Source: an uncultured Eubacteriales bacterium
GTDB taxonomy: Bacteria; Bacillota; Clostridia; Oscillospirales; Oscillospiraceae
Assembly: GCA_900540635.1 (NCBI GenBank)
Contig: UQGU01000009.1
Location: forward strand, 1-58,233
Length of the DNA stretch: 58,233 nucleotides
Direction of reading: 5' to 3'
The notes below the pieces were generated by a model that had not been told where the DNA came from, did no database searches, and was given only the letters and a program-made list of their open reading frames with translations. Positions within the stretch are counted from its first letter, which is position 1. Each line of letters starts with the position of its first letter. This document shows, piece by piece, positions 33,920 to 41,936 of the stretch. The translations under genes and the position numbers were made by a program.

Positions 33920-35122
33920 TTACTTGGAGCGTCTTTCCAAAATGGCGTCCAGCAGCTTGGCGGCCACCTGATTCTTGCCCATCAGGGGCAGCTCCTGAAT
34001 GCCGTCGGCGGTGAGAATGGTGACCACATTGGTATCCACCCCGAAGCCTGCCCCGGCCACCTTCAGATTGTTGGCGGCGATCATATCCAGGTGCTTCCTG
34101 TCCAGCTTCTTCCGGGAGTTTTCAAGCATGTCCCGGGTCTCCATGGAGAACCCGCAGACGAAGAGCCCCGGGTGCCGGTGCTCAGCCACCCAGCCCAGGA
34201 TGTCGTCTGTCCGTTCCAGGGGAATGGCCATATCACCGTTCTGCTTCTTGATTTTATCGTCCGCTACATTGGCGGGACGGTAGTCCGCTACGGCGGCGGC
34301 CTTGACGAGAATGTCCGTCTCCGGCAGGGCAGCCTGGACGGCCTCGAACATATCCTTGGCGGAGACCACATCCACGGTTTTGACCCCGGGGACGGGTTTC
34401 AGCGCAGTGGGACCGGAGATCAGGGTCACATCCGCACCCCGCAGCATGGCCTCCCGGGCAATGGCATAGCCCATGCGGCCGGTGGAGTGATTGGTGAGGT
34501 ATCTTACGGGGTCCAGAGCCTCCTGGGTAGGACCAGCGGTGACGGTGACATGAAGCCCTGCCATATCCTTTTCCCTTGCCAGCTCCATGGCGATGCAGTC
34601 CAGCAGGGTTTCCGGCTCCGGCAGCTTGCCGCTGCCCACGTCCTTGCAGGCCAGCATCCCTACGGCGGGCTCGATGATACCGAAGCCGTATTTTTTCAGC
34701 TTGGCCAGATTGTCCTGGGTGATGGGATTTTCCAGCATGGCCGTGTTCATAGCCGGGGCTACCAGCTTTTTGCACCGGGCGGCCAGAACCGTTGTGGTCA
34801 GCATGTCGTCAGCCAGGCCGTTTGCAAGCTTGGCGATGACGTTGGCCGTGGCCGGGGCAATCAGGATCAGGTCTGCCGCCTTGGCCAGGGAGATGTGCTT
34901 CACATCGTACTGAAAATCCCTTGCGAAGGTGTCTACCACGCAGCGGTTGTTGGTCAAGGTTTCAAAGGTCAGAGGGGTGATGAACTTGGTGGCGTTCTCT
35001 GTCATGATCACGTGTACCGTTGCCCCTGCCTTGCGCAGACCCGAAGCCACATTTGCCATCTTATAGGCGGCGATTCCGCCGGTAATGCCCAGAAGCACGC
35101 ATTTCCCCTGTAAATTTTCCAT
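33920..35122 (-). CDS. coaBC: Bifunctional phosphopantothenoylcysteine decarboxylase / phosphopantothenate-cysteine ligase
   Basis: 400 residues. The CoaC flavoprotein half has GITGGIAAYK, the active histidine in VKHISLAKAADL, PAMNTAML and a LACKDVGSGK loop (usual form LACGxxG). The CoaB half has TAGPTQEALDPVRYLTNHSTGRMG and KAAAVADYRP. It makes 4'-phosphopantetheine from 4'-phosphopantothenate and cysteine. It is divergent from coaX. The start at 35122 follows GGAAGGGA. Confidence 0.95.
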   Translation of the reverse strand: MENLQGKCVLLGITGGIAAYKMANVASGLRKAGATVHVIMTENATKFITPLTFETLTNNRCVVDTFARDFQYDVKHISLAKAADLILIAPATANVIAKLANGLADDMLTTTVLAARCKKLVAPAMNTAMLENPITQDNLAKLKKYGFGIIEPAVGMLACKDVGSGKLPEPETLLDCIAMELAREKDMAGLHVTVTAGPTQEALDPVRYLTNHSTGRMGYAIAREAMLRGADVTLISGPTALKPVPGVKTVDVVSAKDMFEAVQAALPETDILVKAAAVADYRPANVADDKIKKQNGDMAIPLERTDDILGWVAEHRHPGLFVCGFSMETRDMLENSRKKLDRKHLDMIAANNLKVAGAGFGVDTNVVTILTADGIQELPLMGKNQVAAKLLDAILERRSK

Positions 35123-35152
35123 ACTATCCCTTCCTGCACTTGATTTATTACA

Positions 35153-35181
35153 AGTATACCAAAGATAGGCAGAATTTGCAA
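35153..35181 (-). promoter_or_regulatory. Promoter of coaBC
   Basis: On the minus strand TTGCAA (35181-35176), 17-nt spacer, TATACT (35158-35153). Confidence 0.78.
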
Positions 35182-35188
35182 CAGGGTA

Positions 35189-35217
35189 TTGCCAACGGGA
35201 AAAAAGCCGGGTATAAT
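35189..35217 (+). promoter_or_regulatory. Promoter of coaX
   Basis: TTGCCA (35189-35194), 17-nt spacer, TATAAT (35212-35217). Its -35 starts 8 nt from that of coaBC, so both may respond to one regulator. Confidence 0.8.
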
Positions 35218-35274
35218 GAATCCACCAGCCCACGGCGTTTCGCCGGGGTGAGCCTTCCAACAGGGGAAAATAGT

Positions 35275-36063
35275 ATGATATTGGTAGTTGACATTGGCAA
35301 TACCACGGTTTCCTTCGGCGGCATTGAAATCAGTGACCGCAATGAATACCGTGTGGATTTTACCACCAAGCTGGACACAAACTGCACCTGGGACACGGCG
35401 GACTATACGGTCCGGCTGCTGAAAAAGCTGCACCTTTTGGGAAAAGAACGGGAGGAATTCTCCGGCATTGTGATTTCCAGCGTGGTGCCCAGGGTCCTGG
35501 ATGTGATCCGGGAGGCCCTGAATTCGATTTTTGGCCTGGAGCCTCTGGTTGTCACCTGTGAAAGCAAGCTGGGGATCACCCTGGATGTGCCGGAACCCCA
35601 AAAGCTGGGCCGGGATCGCCTGGCGGACAGCGCCTGGGCGGCGGCCCACTATGAGCTCCCTCTTGTGACAGCGGACCTGGGCACGGCGACTACCTTTAAT
35701 GTGATCAAAAAGGGCGGCATCTTCTGCGGCGGCATCATTGCGGCGGGCATGGAGACGGGACTGAAAGCCCTGGGGGCCCATACGGCCCAGCTGCCGAAGC
35801 TGGAATTGCAGACCCCGGAACGGGTGATCGGAAGAAATACGGAGGGCTGCATGCTCTCCGGCGCGGTCTACGGTACGGCGGCCCTGCTGGACGGCGTTGT
35901 TGCAGCCGTGGAGCGGGAGCTGGGGGAGAGCGTCAGCTTTGTCATCACCGGCGGCGGCGCGGCCTATGTGGACAGGCTGGTCACCCACCCCCACAGCTAC
36001 GACCCGGACATGATCCTCAAGGGCCTGGCGTACCTCTACCGGCTGAATAAAAAGGAAAAATAG
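35275..36063 (+). CDS. coaX: Type III pantothenate kinase
   Basis: 262 residues of the CoaX family. It has the N-terminal phosphate loop VVDIGNTTVSFG, GRDRLADSAWAA with the catalytic Asp region, VTADLGTATTFNVI and a late VITGGGAAYV. It phosphorylates pantothenate, the first step of CoA synthesis; type III enzymes are not inhibited by CoA. It neighbours coaBC and a predicted pantothenate importer. Confidence 0.95.
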   Translation: MILVVDIGNTTVSFGGIEISDRNEYRVDFTTKLDTNCTWDTADYTVRLLKKLHLLGKEREEFSGIVISSVVPRVLDVIREALNSIFGLEPLVVTCESKLGITLDVPEPQKLGRDRLADSAWAAAHYELPLVTADLGTATTFNVIKKGGIFCGGIIAAGMETGLKALGAHTAQLPKLELQTPERVIGRNTEGCMLSGAVYGTAALLDGVVAAVERELGESVSFVITGGGAAYVDRLVTHPHSYDPDMILKGLAYLYRLNKKEK

Positions 36064-36065
36064 GC

Positions 36066-36093
36066 TTGCATTTCCTGCATAGCCTGCTATAAT
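36066..36093 (+). promoter_or_regulatory. Promoter of panT
   Basis: TTGCAT (36066-36071), 16-nt spacer, TATAAT (36088-36093), just after the coaX stop, giving panT its own 140-nt leader. Confidence 0.75.
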
Positions 36094-36123
36094 GGGGAAT
36101 GTTTGCGGCAAGACCGGAGGTGT

Positions 36124-36219
36124 CCGCGCTGTATCCCGTTTCGGGAACGGCAGCGGAAGAAAAGGCATATGCTGCGGCAAATAAATAATGCGTTGTATCC
36201 GGAAGACCGGAACGACAGC
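36124..36219 (+). ncRNA. Tandem bulged hairpins resembling the pan RNA motif
   Basis: Two similar stems lie in the panT leader. Stem 1 (36128-36151) is GCTGT, bulged A36133, TCCCG, loop, CGGGA, ACGGC. Stem 2 (36192-36216) is GTTGT, bulged A36197, TCCGG, AAGA, CCGGA, ACGAC. Both continue AGC. The described pan motif is a pair of stems with conserved bulged adenines upstream of pantothenate genes, so the match in structure and context is good. Stem 2 ends 3 nt before the AGGAGG region and could control translation. Confidence 0.6.
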
Positions 36220-36233
36220 AGGAGGAATTGAAT

Positions 36234-36848
36234 ATGAAAACCACAAGTACGAGCGTTCAGAGACTGACGAAGCTGGCTTTGCTTCTGGCCATTGAGCTGG
36301 CCATGCGGGCCATCGGCCTGGGTGCCGTTCCCGTAGGGCCGCTGAACATGAGCTTTCTGACCCTGCCCATTGCCATTGCCGCCATGCTCTGCGGCCCGGT
36401 GGAGGGGATGGTCCTGGGTGCTGTGTTCGGCATTCTGAGCCTGACGGACGCAATTTCCGGAAGGTCTCTCATGACGGGGACTTTTTTCAACATCAGCCCT
36501 GTACACACGGTCATCCTGTGCGTGGGCATGCGGATGCTCATGGGTCTTTGCTGCGGCTATGTGTATAAGCTGTGCAGACGGGCGGATGCAAAGGGCACCT
36601 GGAGCTATTTTGTAGGTGCCGTCAGCGCCCCGCTGCTCAATACCCTGTTCTTCATGGGTTACATCGTGCTTGTTTTTTATCGCTGCGACTATGTGCAGGG
36701 CCTGGTTTCCAAGCTCGGCGCCACCAATCCGCTGATGTTCGTGGTGCTGCTGGTGGGCATTCAGGGCCTGGCGGAAGCAGGTGCCTGCGGCGTGCTGGGC
36801 GGCATCCTGGGGAAGACCCTGGATGCCGTATTGAAGCGGCAGAAGTAA
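36234..36848 (+). CDS. panT: ECF transporter S component, probably pantothenate (PanT-like)
   Basis: 204 residues with about six membrane helices. The start, LTKLALLLAIELAMR, has the ECF S-component style for contact with EcfT. The substrate call rests on position after coaX, opposite coaBC, and on the leader RNA. The energising EcfAAT genes are elsewhere. The ATG at 36234 follows AGGAGG. Confidence 0.75.
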   Translation: MKTTSTSVQRLTKLALLLAIELAMRAIGLGAVPVGPLNMSFLTLPIAIAAMLCGPVEGMVLGAVFGILSLTDAISGRSLMTGTFFNISPVHTVILCVGMRMLMGLCCGYVYKLCRRADAKGTWSYFVGAVSAPLLNTLFFMGYIVLVFYRCDYVQGLVSKLGATNPLMFVVLLVGIQGLAEAGACGVLGGILGKTLDAVLKRQK

Positions 36849-36852
36849 ATAG

Positions 36853-36892
36853 AAATCTCCGCAGAGGACGAAAAACCTCTGCGGAGATTTTT
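36853..36892. terminator. Bidirectional terminator between panT and glgA
   Basis: Perfect 15-bp stem AAATCTCCGCAGAGG/CCTCTGCGGAGATTT, followed by T to 36892. Confidence 0.9.
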
Positions 36893-36903
36893 TGGTTTCG
36901 GGG

Positions 36904-38850
36904 TTATGTCTTATCGGCGGTGAGCTCTAAGTACAGATTGCGGTACTGCCATGCGGAATTCTCCCAGGAGACATTTTTGCCCATGTCCCGCTGGACCATT
37001 TCGTCCCAGCAGTAGCGGTTGGTGAAGTAGAAGGTCTTGGCCCGGTTGATGGCATCCAGCAGCAGGCCGGAATCGTACCGGTCAAAGGTGAAGCCGTTGC
37101 CGTCGTGGGTGAATTCGTTGTGGGGCTGTACGGTGTCCTTCAGACCGCCGGTCTCCCGAACGATGGGGATGGTGCCGTAGTGCATACCGATGAGCTGGGT
37201 CAGGCCGCAGGGCTCGAATTGAGAGGGCACCAGCAGGGCGTCCGCACCGGCGTAGATTCGGTGGGCCCGGCCCTCGTCATACATGATGTTGGCGCAGAGG
37301 TTGCCCCTGTAGGCGTTTTCGTAGTACCGGAAGGCGTCCTCATAGCCCCTGTCGCCGGTGCCCAGCACCACCACCTGGGTGTGCTCATCCATGATCTGGG
37401 GCAGAATGGCGTTCACCAGGTCCAGTCCCTTCTGGTTGGTCAGCCGGGAGATCAGACCGATGACGAACTTGTGGTCGTCCTGCCACAGCCCCAGCTCCTC
37501 CTGCAATGCCCGCTTGTTCTCCTTCTTCCGGGGCAGAACATTGGTAATGTCGTAGTTGGTGTGCAGCATGGGGTCCGTCCAGGGATTCCAGATGTCGTAG
37601 TCAATGCCGTTGACGATGCCCCGGAGCTTGCCGGAGTGGTAGCGCAGGTGGGCATCCAGCTTTTCGCCGTACTCGGGAGTCTGGATTTCCCCGGCGTAGG
37701 TGCCGCTGACGGTGGTGATCATGTTGCAGTAGGTCAGGCCGCCCTTGAGCATATTGGCATCCAGCCAGTTCTGGGTCAGGGCATCCTTATTGAACACATA
37801 GTTCGGCAGGCCGGACCAATAGCGGATGGTGGGAATGTTGTAAACACCCTGGAAGCGCAGATTGTGAATGGTCAGCATGGATTTGGCACGGCTCAGGGGC
37901 GTATTCTGGAACAGCGTCCGCAGATACACGGGCACCAGCGCCGCCTGCCAGTCGTGGCAGTGGATCACGTCGGGGATCCAGTCCATGTAGTTCAGGGCCG
38001 CCAGGGCTGCCTTGGAGAAGAAGCAGAATTTGGGAATGTCGCCGATGATACTGGTGTAGGGGTTGCCCTCGGAGAAGAACTCCTGGTTGTCGATGAAGTC
38101 GTAGACGACTCCGTCCCACACGTATTCCATGATCCCCACATAGAAGCTCCGGCCATCACTGCACAGGTTCATCTGGAATTCGCCCCGGTAGACCATCTTG
38201 CTCTGGTATTCCCAGGGGATGCAGGCATAGCGGGGGAGAATCACCTTTACATCGCAGTTCATCCGGGACAGGGCCTTGGGCAGGGCGTACATCACGTCTG
38301 CCAGGCCGCCGGTTTTCACAAAGGGATAGCACTCCGAGCCGATGAAGGCAACGCTTCTTCTGGGGCCGGGCTGGGGCATATAGGAAATCTGGTTTTCGGG
38401 CATGGGTTGAACCTCCTTTTGAACGTGTGGAGCCGGTTCGGCAGAAATTTCGGCGGCAACTTCAGCGGAAATTTCGGCGGCAACTTCGGCAGGAATTTCA
38501 GCGGGTACTTCCGGTGCCACCGTGTCAACCGCAGGCTCCGGAGCTTCCGGTGCGCTTTGGGCTGAGGCGGCTGCTGCGTCCGGTGCAGGCACCGGGGGCA
38601 CTTCGGCGATGGGGGCGGCGGGGGTTTCAGAAACAGGCTGTTCCTGGGCGGGTTCTTTATGTTCGGCAGCCGGAGCCTTCCGGGTGCGGCGCTTTTTGGG
38701 CGCTTCCTCCTGGGCGGGCTGGGAAGATTTGGTTTGCCTGCGGGGCGCGCGTTTTTCGGATGCTTCGGCGGCCTCCGCTTTCTTGACCGTTCTCTTTTTT
38801 GCGGGTTTTTCCGCAGCCGGTTCGGCAGCGGTATCCTTTGTGTTCGGCAT
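36904..38850 (-). CDS. glgA: Glycogen synthase with a 149-residue Lys/Ala/Pro-rich N-terminal extension
   Basis: 648 residues from the outer start; GlgA is usually about 480. The GT5 domain starts near residue 164 (VAFIGSECYPFVKTGGLADV, ADP-glucose binding) and ends with PSQFEPCGLTQLIGMHYG and ETGGLKDTV. The extension is low complexity: KKRTVKKAEAAEASEKR-like at first, then repeats of AEISAEVAAEIS. An internal ATG at 38403 with a perfect AAAAGGAGGT 7 nt upstream gives a 499-residue GlgA of normal size. Two products are therefore likely. It adds glucose from ADP-glucose to glycogen. Confidence 0.9.
   Translation of the reverse strand: MPNTKDTAAEPAAEKPAKKRTVKKAEAAEASEKRAPRRQTKSSQPAQEEAPKKRRTRKAPAAEHKEPAQEQPVSETPAAPIAEVPPVPAPDAAAASAQSAPEAPEPAVDTVAPEVPAEIPAEVAAEISAEVAAEISAEPAPHVQKEVQPMPENQISYMPQPGPRRSVAFIGSECYPFVKTGGLADVMYALPKALSRMNCDVKVILPRYACIPWEYQSKMVYRGEFQMNLCSDGRSFYVGIMEYVWDGVVYDFIDNQEFFSEGNPYTSIIGDIPKFCFFSKAALAALNYMDWIPDVIHCHDWQAALVPVYLRTLFQNTPLSRAKSMLTIHNLRFQGVYNIPTIRYWSGLPNYVFNKDALTQNWLDANMLKGGLTYCNMITTVSGTYAGEIQTPEYGEKLDAHLRYHSGKLRGIVNGIDYDIWNPWTDPMLHTNYDITNVLPRKKENKRALQEELGLWQDDHKFVIGLISRLTNQKGLDLVNAILPQIMDEHTQVVVLGTGDRGYEDAFRYYENAYRGNLCANIMYDEGRAHRIYAGADALLVPSQFEPCGLTQLIGMHYGTIPIVRETGGLKDTVQPHNEFTHDGNGFTFDRYDSGLLLDAINRAKTFYFTNRYCWDEMVQRDMGKNVSWENSAWQYRNLYLELTADKT
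38401..38420 (-). promoter_or_regulatory. Internal start of glgA with perfect ribosome site
   Basis: AAAAGGAGGT (38420-38411, minus strand), 7-nt spacer, ATG at 38403. It is in frame with the long glgA frame, where the same bases encode KEVQP. The outer ATG at 38850 also has AGGAGGTAA (38865-38857). Confidence 0.75.
38436..38505 (-). repeat. Short direct repeats in the glgA extension
   Basis: About five units of 15-18 nt, each encoding a variant of AEVAAEIS or PAEI, in the C-terminal part of the extension. Confidence 0.7.
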
Positions 38851-38940
38851 GGGATCTTACCTCCTGAATTGTAACAGAATCAACAAATAGAAACGGGTCG
38901 ATTCCGGGGATAAAAGGGAAATCCTACAAACCCTACCCTA

Positions 38941-38969
38941 AGTATAATACATCTTCCCGGGAAATGCAA
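38941..38969 (-). promoter_or_regulatory. Promoter of glgA
   Basis: On the minus strand TTGCAT (38969-38964), 17-nt spacer, TATACT (38946-38941); the -35 continues TTGCATTTCC. Confidence 0.75.
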
Positions 38970-39003
38970 TCGGAATAATTTCCGAAGAATTCGGAAGAAC
39001 ATA

Positions 39004-39033
39004 TTTACACGGAGCCTATGTTTGTGGTATGAT
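39004..39033 (+). promoter_or_regulatory. Promoter of exonuclease paralogue 2
   Basis: TTTACA (39004-39009), 18-nt spacer, TATGAT (39028-39033). Confidence 0.6.
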
Positions 39034-39067
39034 ACACGGAAAGAAGGAATATAAGAGGTTTTTTACC

Positions 39068-40054
39068 ATGGATTATATTGTTTTGGATATGGAATGGAAT
39101 CAGCCCTGGCCCGGCTCGCCTTCCTCAAAAAAGCCCTTGCCGGTGACCATTCGGGGGGAGATCATCCAGATCGGCGCTGTCCGGGTCACGCAGGAAGGCC
39201 GGGTGGCGGATGAATTTCAAATCATGGTGCGCCCCAAGGTCTACCGCCACTTAAACCGCCGGGTCAGCAAGCTGACGGGCATTAAGGAAGCCCGGCTGCG
39301 GGAGGAGGGCATCCCCTTCCCGGAGGCCATGGAGCGGTTTCACAGCTGGTGCGGCGAGGACATCATTTTCCTGACCTGGGGCTTTGACGACATTGGCATT
39401 CTGCGGGAAAATCTGCGATTGTATGACCTGGACGAGAGCTGGACAGACCGCTGGTACAATGCCCAGATGATCTTCAACGCCCAGACCGATGGCTCCACCT
39501 CTCAGAAGGCCCTGAAAACGGCGATGGAGCTGTGCGGAATCGAGGCCAGCCGCCCGGCCCATGATGCCCTGGGCGATGCCTATCATACAGCCCTCATCTG
39601 CGCCAAGCTGGATCTGGAGCGTGGGGCAAGGGAATACGATGCTGCCCTCAAGAGCCATGAAAACGGCTTCCATGGGGCGGAGCTTCCCGGCTGCATTCAG
39701 CGGGAGGTCTTCCGGGACCTGCCGGATAAGACCGCGGCCCTGGCCGCCATGTCCGGCAGGGACAATCTCTGCCCGGAGTGCGGGCGGCAGATGCTGGGCT
39801 CCCGCTGGTTTGCCCAGGCGGGCCACCGGTATATGGATCTGGCCACCTGCCCGGAGCATGGAAAATTTCTGATCCGCATCCGCCTGAGCGAGCAGCCGGA
39901 CGGACTTGTTCGGGTCAGCCGCCTGACCTATGAGGCCACCTCCGAGGCGGCCGAGGCCTATGCCCGTCGGGCCGAAAAGGCCGACCCCGAGGAGCGCCCC
40001 CGCCGCCGCAGAAGAAGACGCTCCCGCGGCGCGGGAAAGCAGAAAACAGAATGA
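39068..40054 (+). CDS. DEDDh 3'-5' exonuclease, paralogue of 19336-20208
   Basis: 328 residues. The motifs are parallel to the first copy: LDMEWNQPWP, IIQIGAVRV, SKLTGIK, a central LTWGFDD and HDALGDAYHTALI. It also has a C-terminal zinc knuckle (CPECGRQM..C) and a basic tail with eight or more consecutive-type Arg. The tail may bind nucleic acid. The ATG at 39068 follows AAGAGG. Target unknown. Confidence 0.83.
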   Translation: MDYIVLDMEWNQPWPGSPSSKKPLPVTIRGEIIQIGAVRVTQEGRVADEFQIMVRPKVYRHLNRRVSKLTGIKEARLREEGIPFPEAMERFHSWCGEDIIFLTWGFDDIGILRENLRLYDLDESWTDRWYNAQMIFNAQTDGSTSQKALKTAMELCGIEASRPAHDALGDAYHTALICAKLDLERGAREYDAALKSHENGFHGAELPGCIQREVFRDLPDKTAALAAMSGRDNLCPECGRQMLGSRWFAQAGHRYMDLATCPEHGKFLIRIRLSEQPDGLVRVSRLTYEATSEAAEAYARRAEKADPEERPRRRRRRRSRGAGKQKTE

Positions 40055-40097
40055 CCGGGGAATCCCACCGGATACGGGCAGCCTGCCCGGAAATCAG

Positions 40098-40128
40098 AAA
40101 GACGTGACATTTGCGGTCACGTCTTTTT
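40098..40128 (+). terminator. Terminator of exonuclease paralogue 2
   Basis: Perfect 11-bp stem AAAGACGTGAC/GTCACGTCTTT, then T to 40128. Confidence 0.88.
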
Positions 40129-40176
40129 GTTTTGAAAAATTTTCTCCGCACGAGCGTAAAAATCCTACTGTGTAGA

Positions 40177-40190
40177 TGTAAGGCCTTACA
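40177..40190. promoter_or_regulatory. Palindrome upstream of sigma factor gene 2
   Basis: Perfect 14-bp palindrome TGTAAGGCCTTACA, 30 nt before the sigma gene ATG. It could be an operator. No clear sigma-A promoter was seen here. Confidence 0.45.
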
Positions 40191-40219
40191 ATCAAAAAGA
40201 GTGACCCAAGGAGTAACCC

Positions 40220-40780
40220 ATGGAAGATTTACAGATCATCGAGCTTTTCTTTCAGCGCTCTGAGGAAGCTGTTTCGCAGACGGACCGAAAATATGGCCGT
40301 TTTTTGCGGAGTGTTGCCGGGCGGATTCTTTCTATCCCGGAGGATTCCGAGGAAGTCGTAAACGACACCTATCTGGCGGCCTGGAACAAGATCCCGCCGG
40401 AGGTGCCAAAAGCGCTCAAATACTACTTATCCCGCATTACCCGGAATCTGGCCCTGAGTCGGTTTGACTATGGGAACGCCCAAAAGCGTTCCGCCTTTGC
40501 GGAGGTCGCCATTTCCGAGCTGGAGGAGTGCATTCCGGATCCGGCGGCACAGCCGGAGATGCGTGCCGAACAGCGGGAGTTGACGAAGACCCTGAATCGG
40601 TTTCTGTCCAGACTGAGTGGAATCGACTGCGCCTTGTTTGTGGGCAGATACTACTATAATCGGACAGCGGCAGAACTGGGAAGAAAGTACAATATGCGGG
40701 AGTACCAGGTAAAATACCGGCTGAAAAAACTTCGGGCGGAACTGAAGCGGTTTCTGGAAAAGGAGGGCTATACACAATGA
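40220..40780 (+). CDS. ECF-like RNA polymerase sigma factor (module 2)
   Basis: 186 residues, paralogous to 8690-9247: MEDLQIIELFFQRSEEAV parallels MEDEQILNLYFSRSEQAI, and region 2 holds PEDSEEVVNDTYLAAWN and YLSRITRNLALSRF. The region 4 helix-turn-helix is weaker but present (TAAELGRKYNMREYQVKYRLKKL). It overlaps the next gene by ATGA (40777-40780). AAGGAG precedes the start. Confidence 0.87.
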   Translation: MEDLQIIELFFQRSEEAVSQTDRKYGRFLRSVAGRILSIPEDSEEVVNDTYLAAWNKIPPEVPKALKYYLSRITRNLALSRFDYGNAQKRSAFAEVAISELEECIPDPAAQPEMRAEQRELTKTLNRFLSRLSGIDCALFVGRYYYNRTAAELGRKYNMREYQVKYRLKKLRAELKRFLEKEGYTQ

Positions 40781-41874
40781 CCGTAAAAGACCTTTACAGC
40801 GCAATGAGCGGTATTGAGGATCGATATCTTGCTATGGCGGACGCTCCAAATAAGGAGGATATTTCTATGAAAAAGCACAGCGGTAAGCTTCGGTTTTTTT
40901 TGATTGCGGCAGCGCTTGTCAGCCTGCTGGGCGTTACAGCCTACGCGGTAACGGCGAAAATTCAGCTGAACACCAAGCGGTATATGCAAGGGACCGGAGA
41001 AAGCGTAGATGCAAATGCCTCTGTACCCTATGAGGCGGAAATCAATTTTCAATCGACAGCCGATACCTATGAGGGCCTGCAAACGTATTGCCCTACTTGG
41101 CTTCCGGAGGGCTATCGTCTGCGTTTTGTCAGTGACAAGGCCTATGGACACCAGACGCTGCACTTTGCGACGGCATCGGATGAAAGCGCCCTCGTGCTGG
41201 AGACGACCCGGGGAGACAATGCCGCCGACCTGGTGCTTGAAAGTGTCACAAAGGAAGAACCCATCACCGTGGGGAGCCTTCCCGGAACACTGTATACCTG
41301 CACCGGCGGTGAGCGGGTGCTGCTCTGGACGGATGAGGACCGGGGCGTTGGGTTCATGCTGCTGACAGGAGACACGGAGCTGGATCTGATGCGGGTTGCC
41401 GAAAGCATCCAGCTGAACCCGGACCTGAAACCCACGAATGCAGACCGTTACCGGCTGGCACTGGAGGAGTTGGGGGACTATCAGATCACCGGACTGCCGG
41501 ATAACTACCCGGAGACGGAATTTATCGCCAGTCCCAAGGAGGACGGCGGTTGGTTTGCCTATGTGTATCGTTGGTACATTGATGCCAAGAAAAATACCAC
41601 AGTGGAACTGAATTATGAAACCTTCCTCCTGAATGGGGACAAAGATGAGGATTCTGCCCAGAAGTCAGAGCCGGTTCCAGAGACTCCGGATACAATTCTC
41701 AAAATGAACGGCGGCGGAGAAGCCACAACGGTTCAGGGAATGCCTGCCGCTGTAACCCAGGGACATATCGTCTGGGTGGATTGGGAGAACAAGGTGGTCT
41801 TTCAGATCACTGCGGATAGCATGACCGCTGACCAGCTGCAACAACTGGCGGACAGCGTTCAAAAGGTGCGATAA
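40777..41874 (+). CDS. Putative membrane anti-sigma factor, DUF4367-like
   Basis: 365 residues: N-terminal cytoplasmic segment DLYSAMSGIEDRYLAMAD (similar to the module 1 protein), one membrane helix at about 38-58, and an outer part with two DUF4367-like repeats (YCPTWLPEGYRL.., then VVFQITADSMTADQLQQLADSV at the end). No zinc motif. The anti-sigma role is inferred from ATGA coupling to the sigma gene and the topology. Confidence 0.75.
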   Translation: MTVKDLYSAMSGIEDRYLAMADAPNKEDISMKKHSGKLRFFLIAAALVSLLGVTAYAVTAKIQLNTKRYMQGTGESVDANASVPYEAEINFQSTADTYEGLQTYCPTWLPEGYRLRFVSDKAYGHQTLHFATASDESALVLETTRGDNAADLVLESVTKEEPITVGSLPGTLYTCTGGERVLLWTDEDRGVGFMLLTGDTELDLMRVAESIQLNPDLKPTNADRYRLALEELGDYQITGLPDNYPETEFIASPKEDGGWFAYVYRWYIDAKKNTTVELNYETFLLNGDKDEDSAQKSEPVPETPDTILKMNGGGEATTVQGMPAAVTQGHIVWVDWENKVVFQITADSMTADQLQQLADSVQKVR

Positions 41875-41880
41875 TACGCA

Positions 41881-41919
41881 AAAGACGTTCGGTCCAAGTT
41901 TTTTGGATCGAACGTCTTT
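41881..41919. terminator. Bidirectional terminator
   Basis: 17-bp stem with one G-U pair, AAAGACGTTCG..TCCAA/TTGGA..CGAACGTCTTT, between convergent genes. Confidence 0.8.
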
Positions 41920-41936
41920 GCGCCCCCTTTGTGTCC

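Noticed and set aside
38436..38505. Short regular repeats considered as a CRISPR array
   Set aside because: Units are 15-18 nt without spacers and encode an in-frame protein repeat. No CRISPR array or cas gene was seen in the window.
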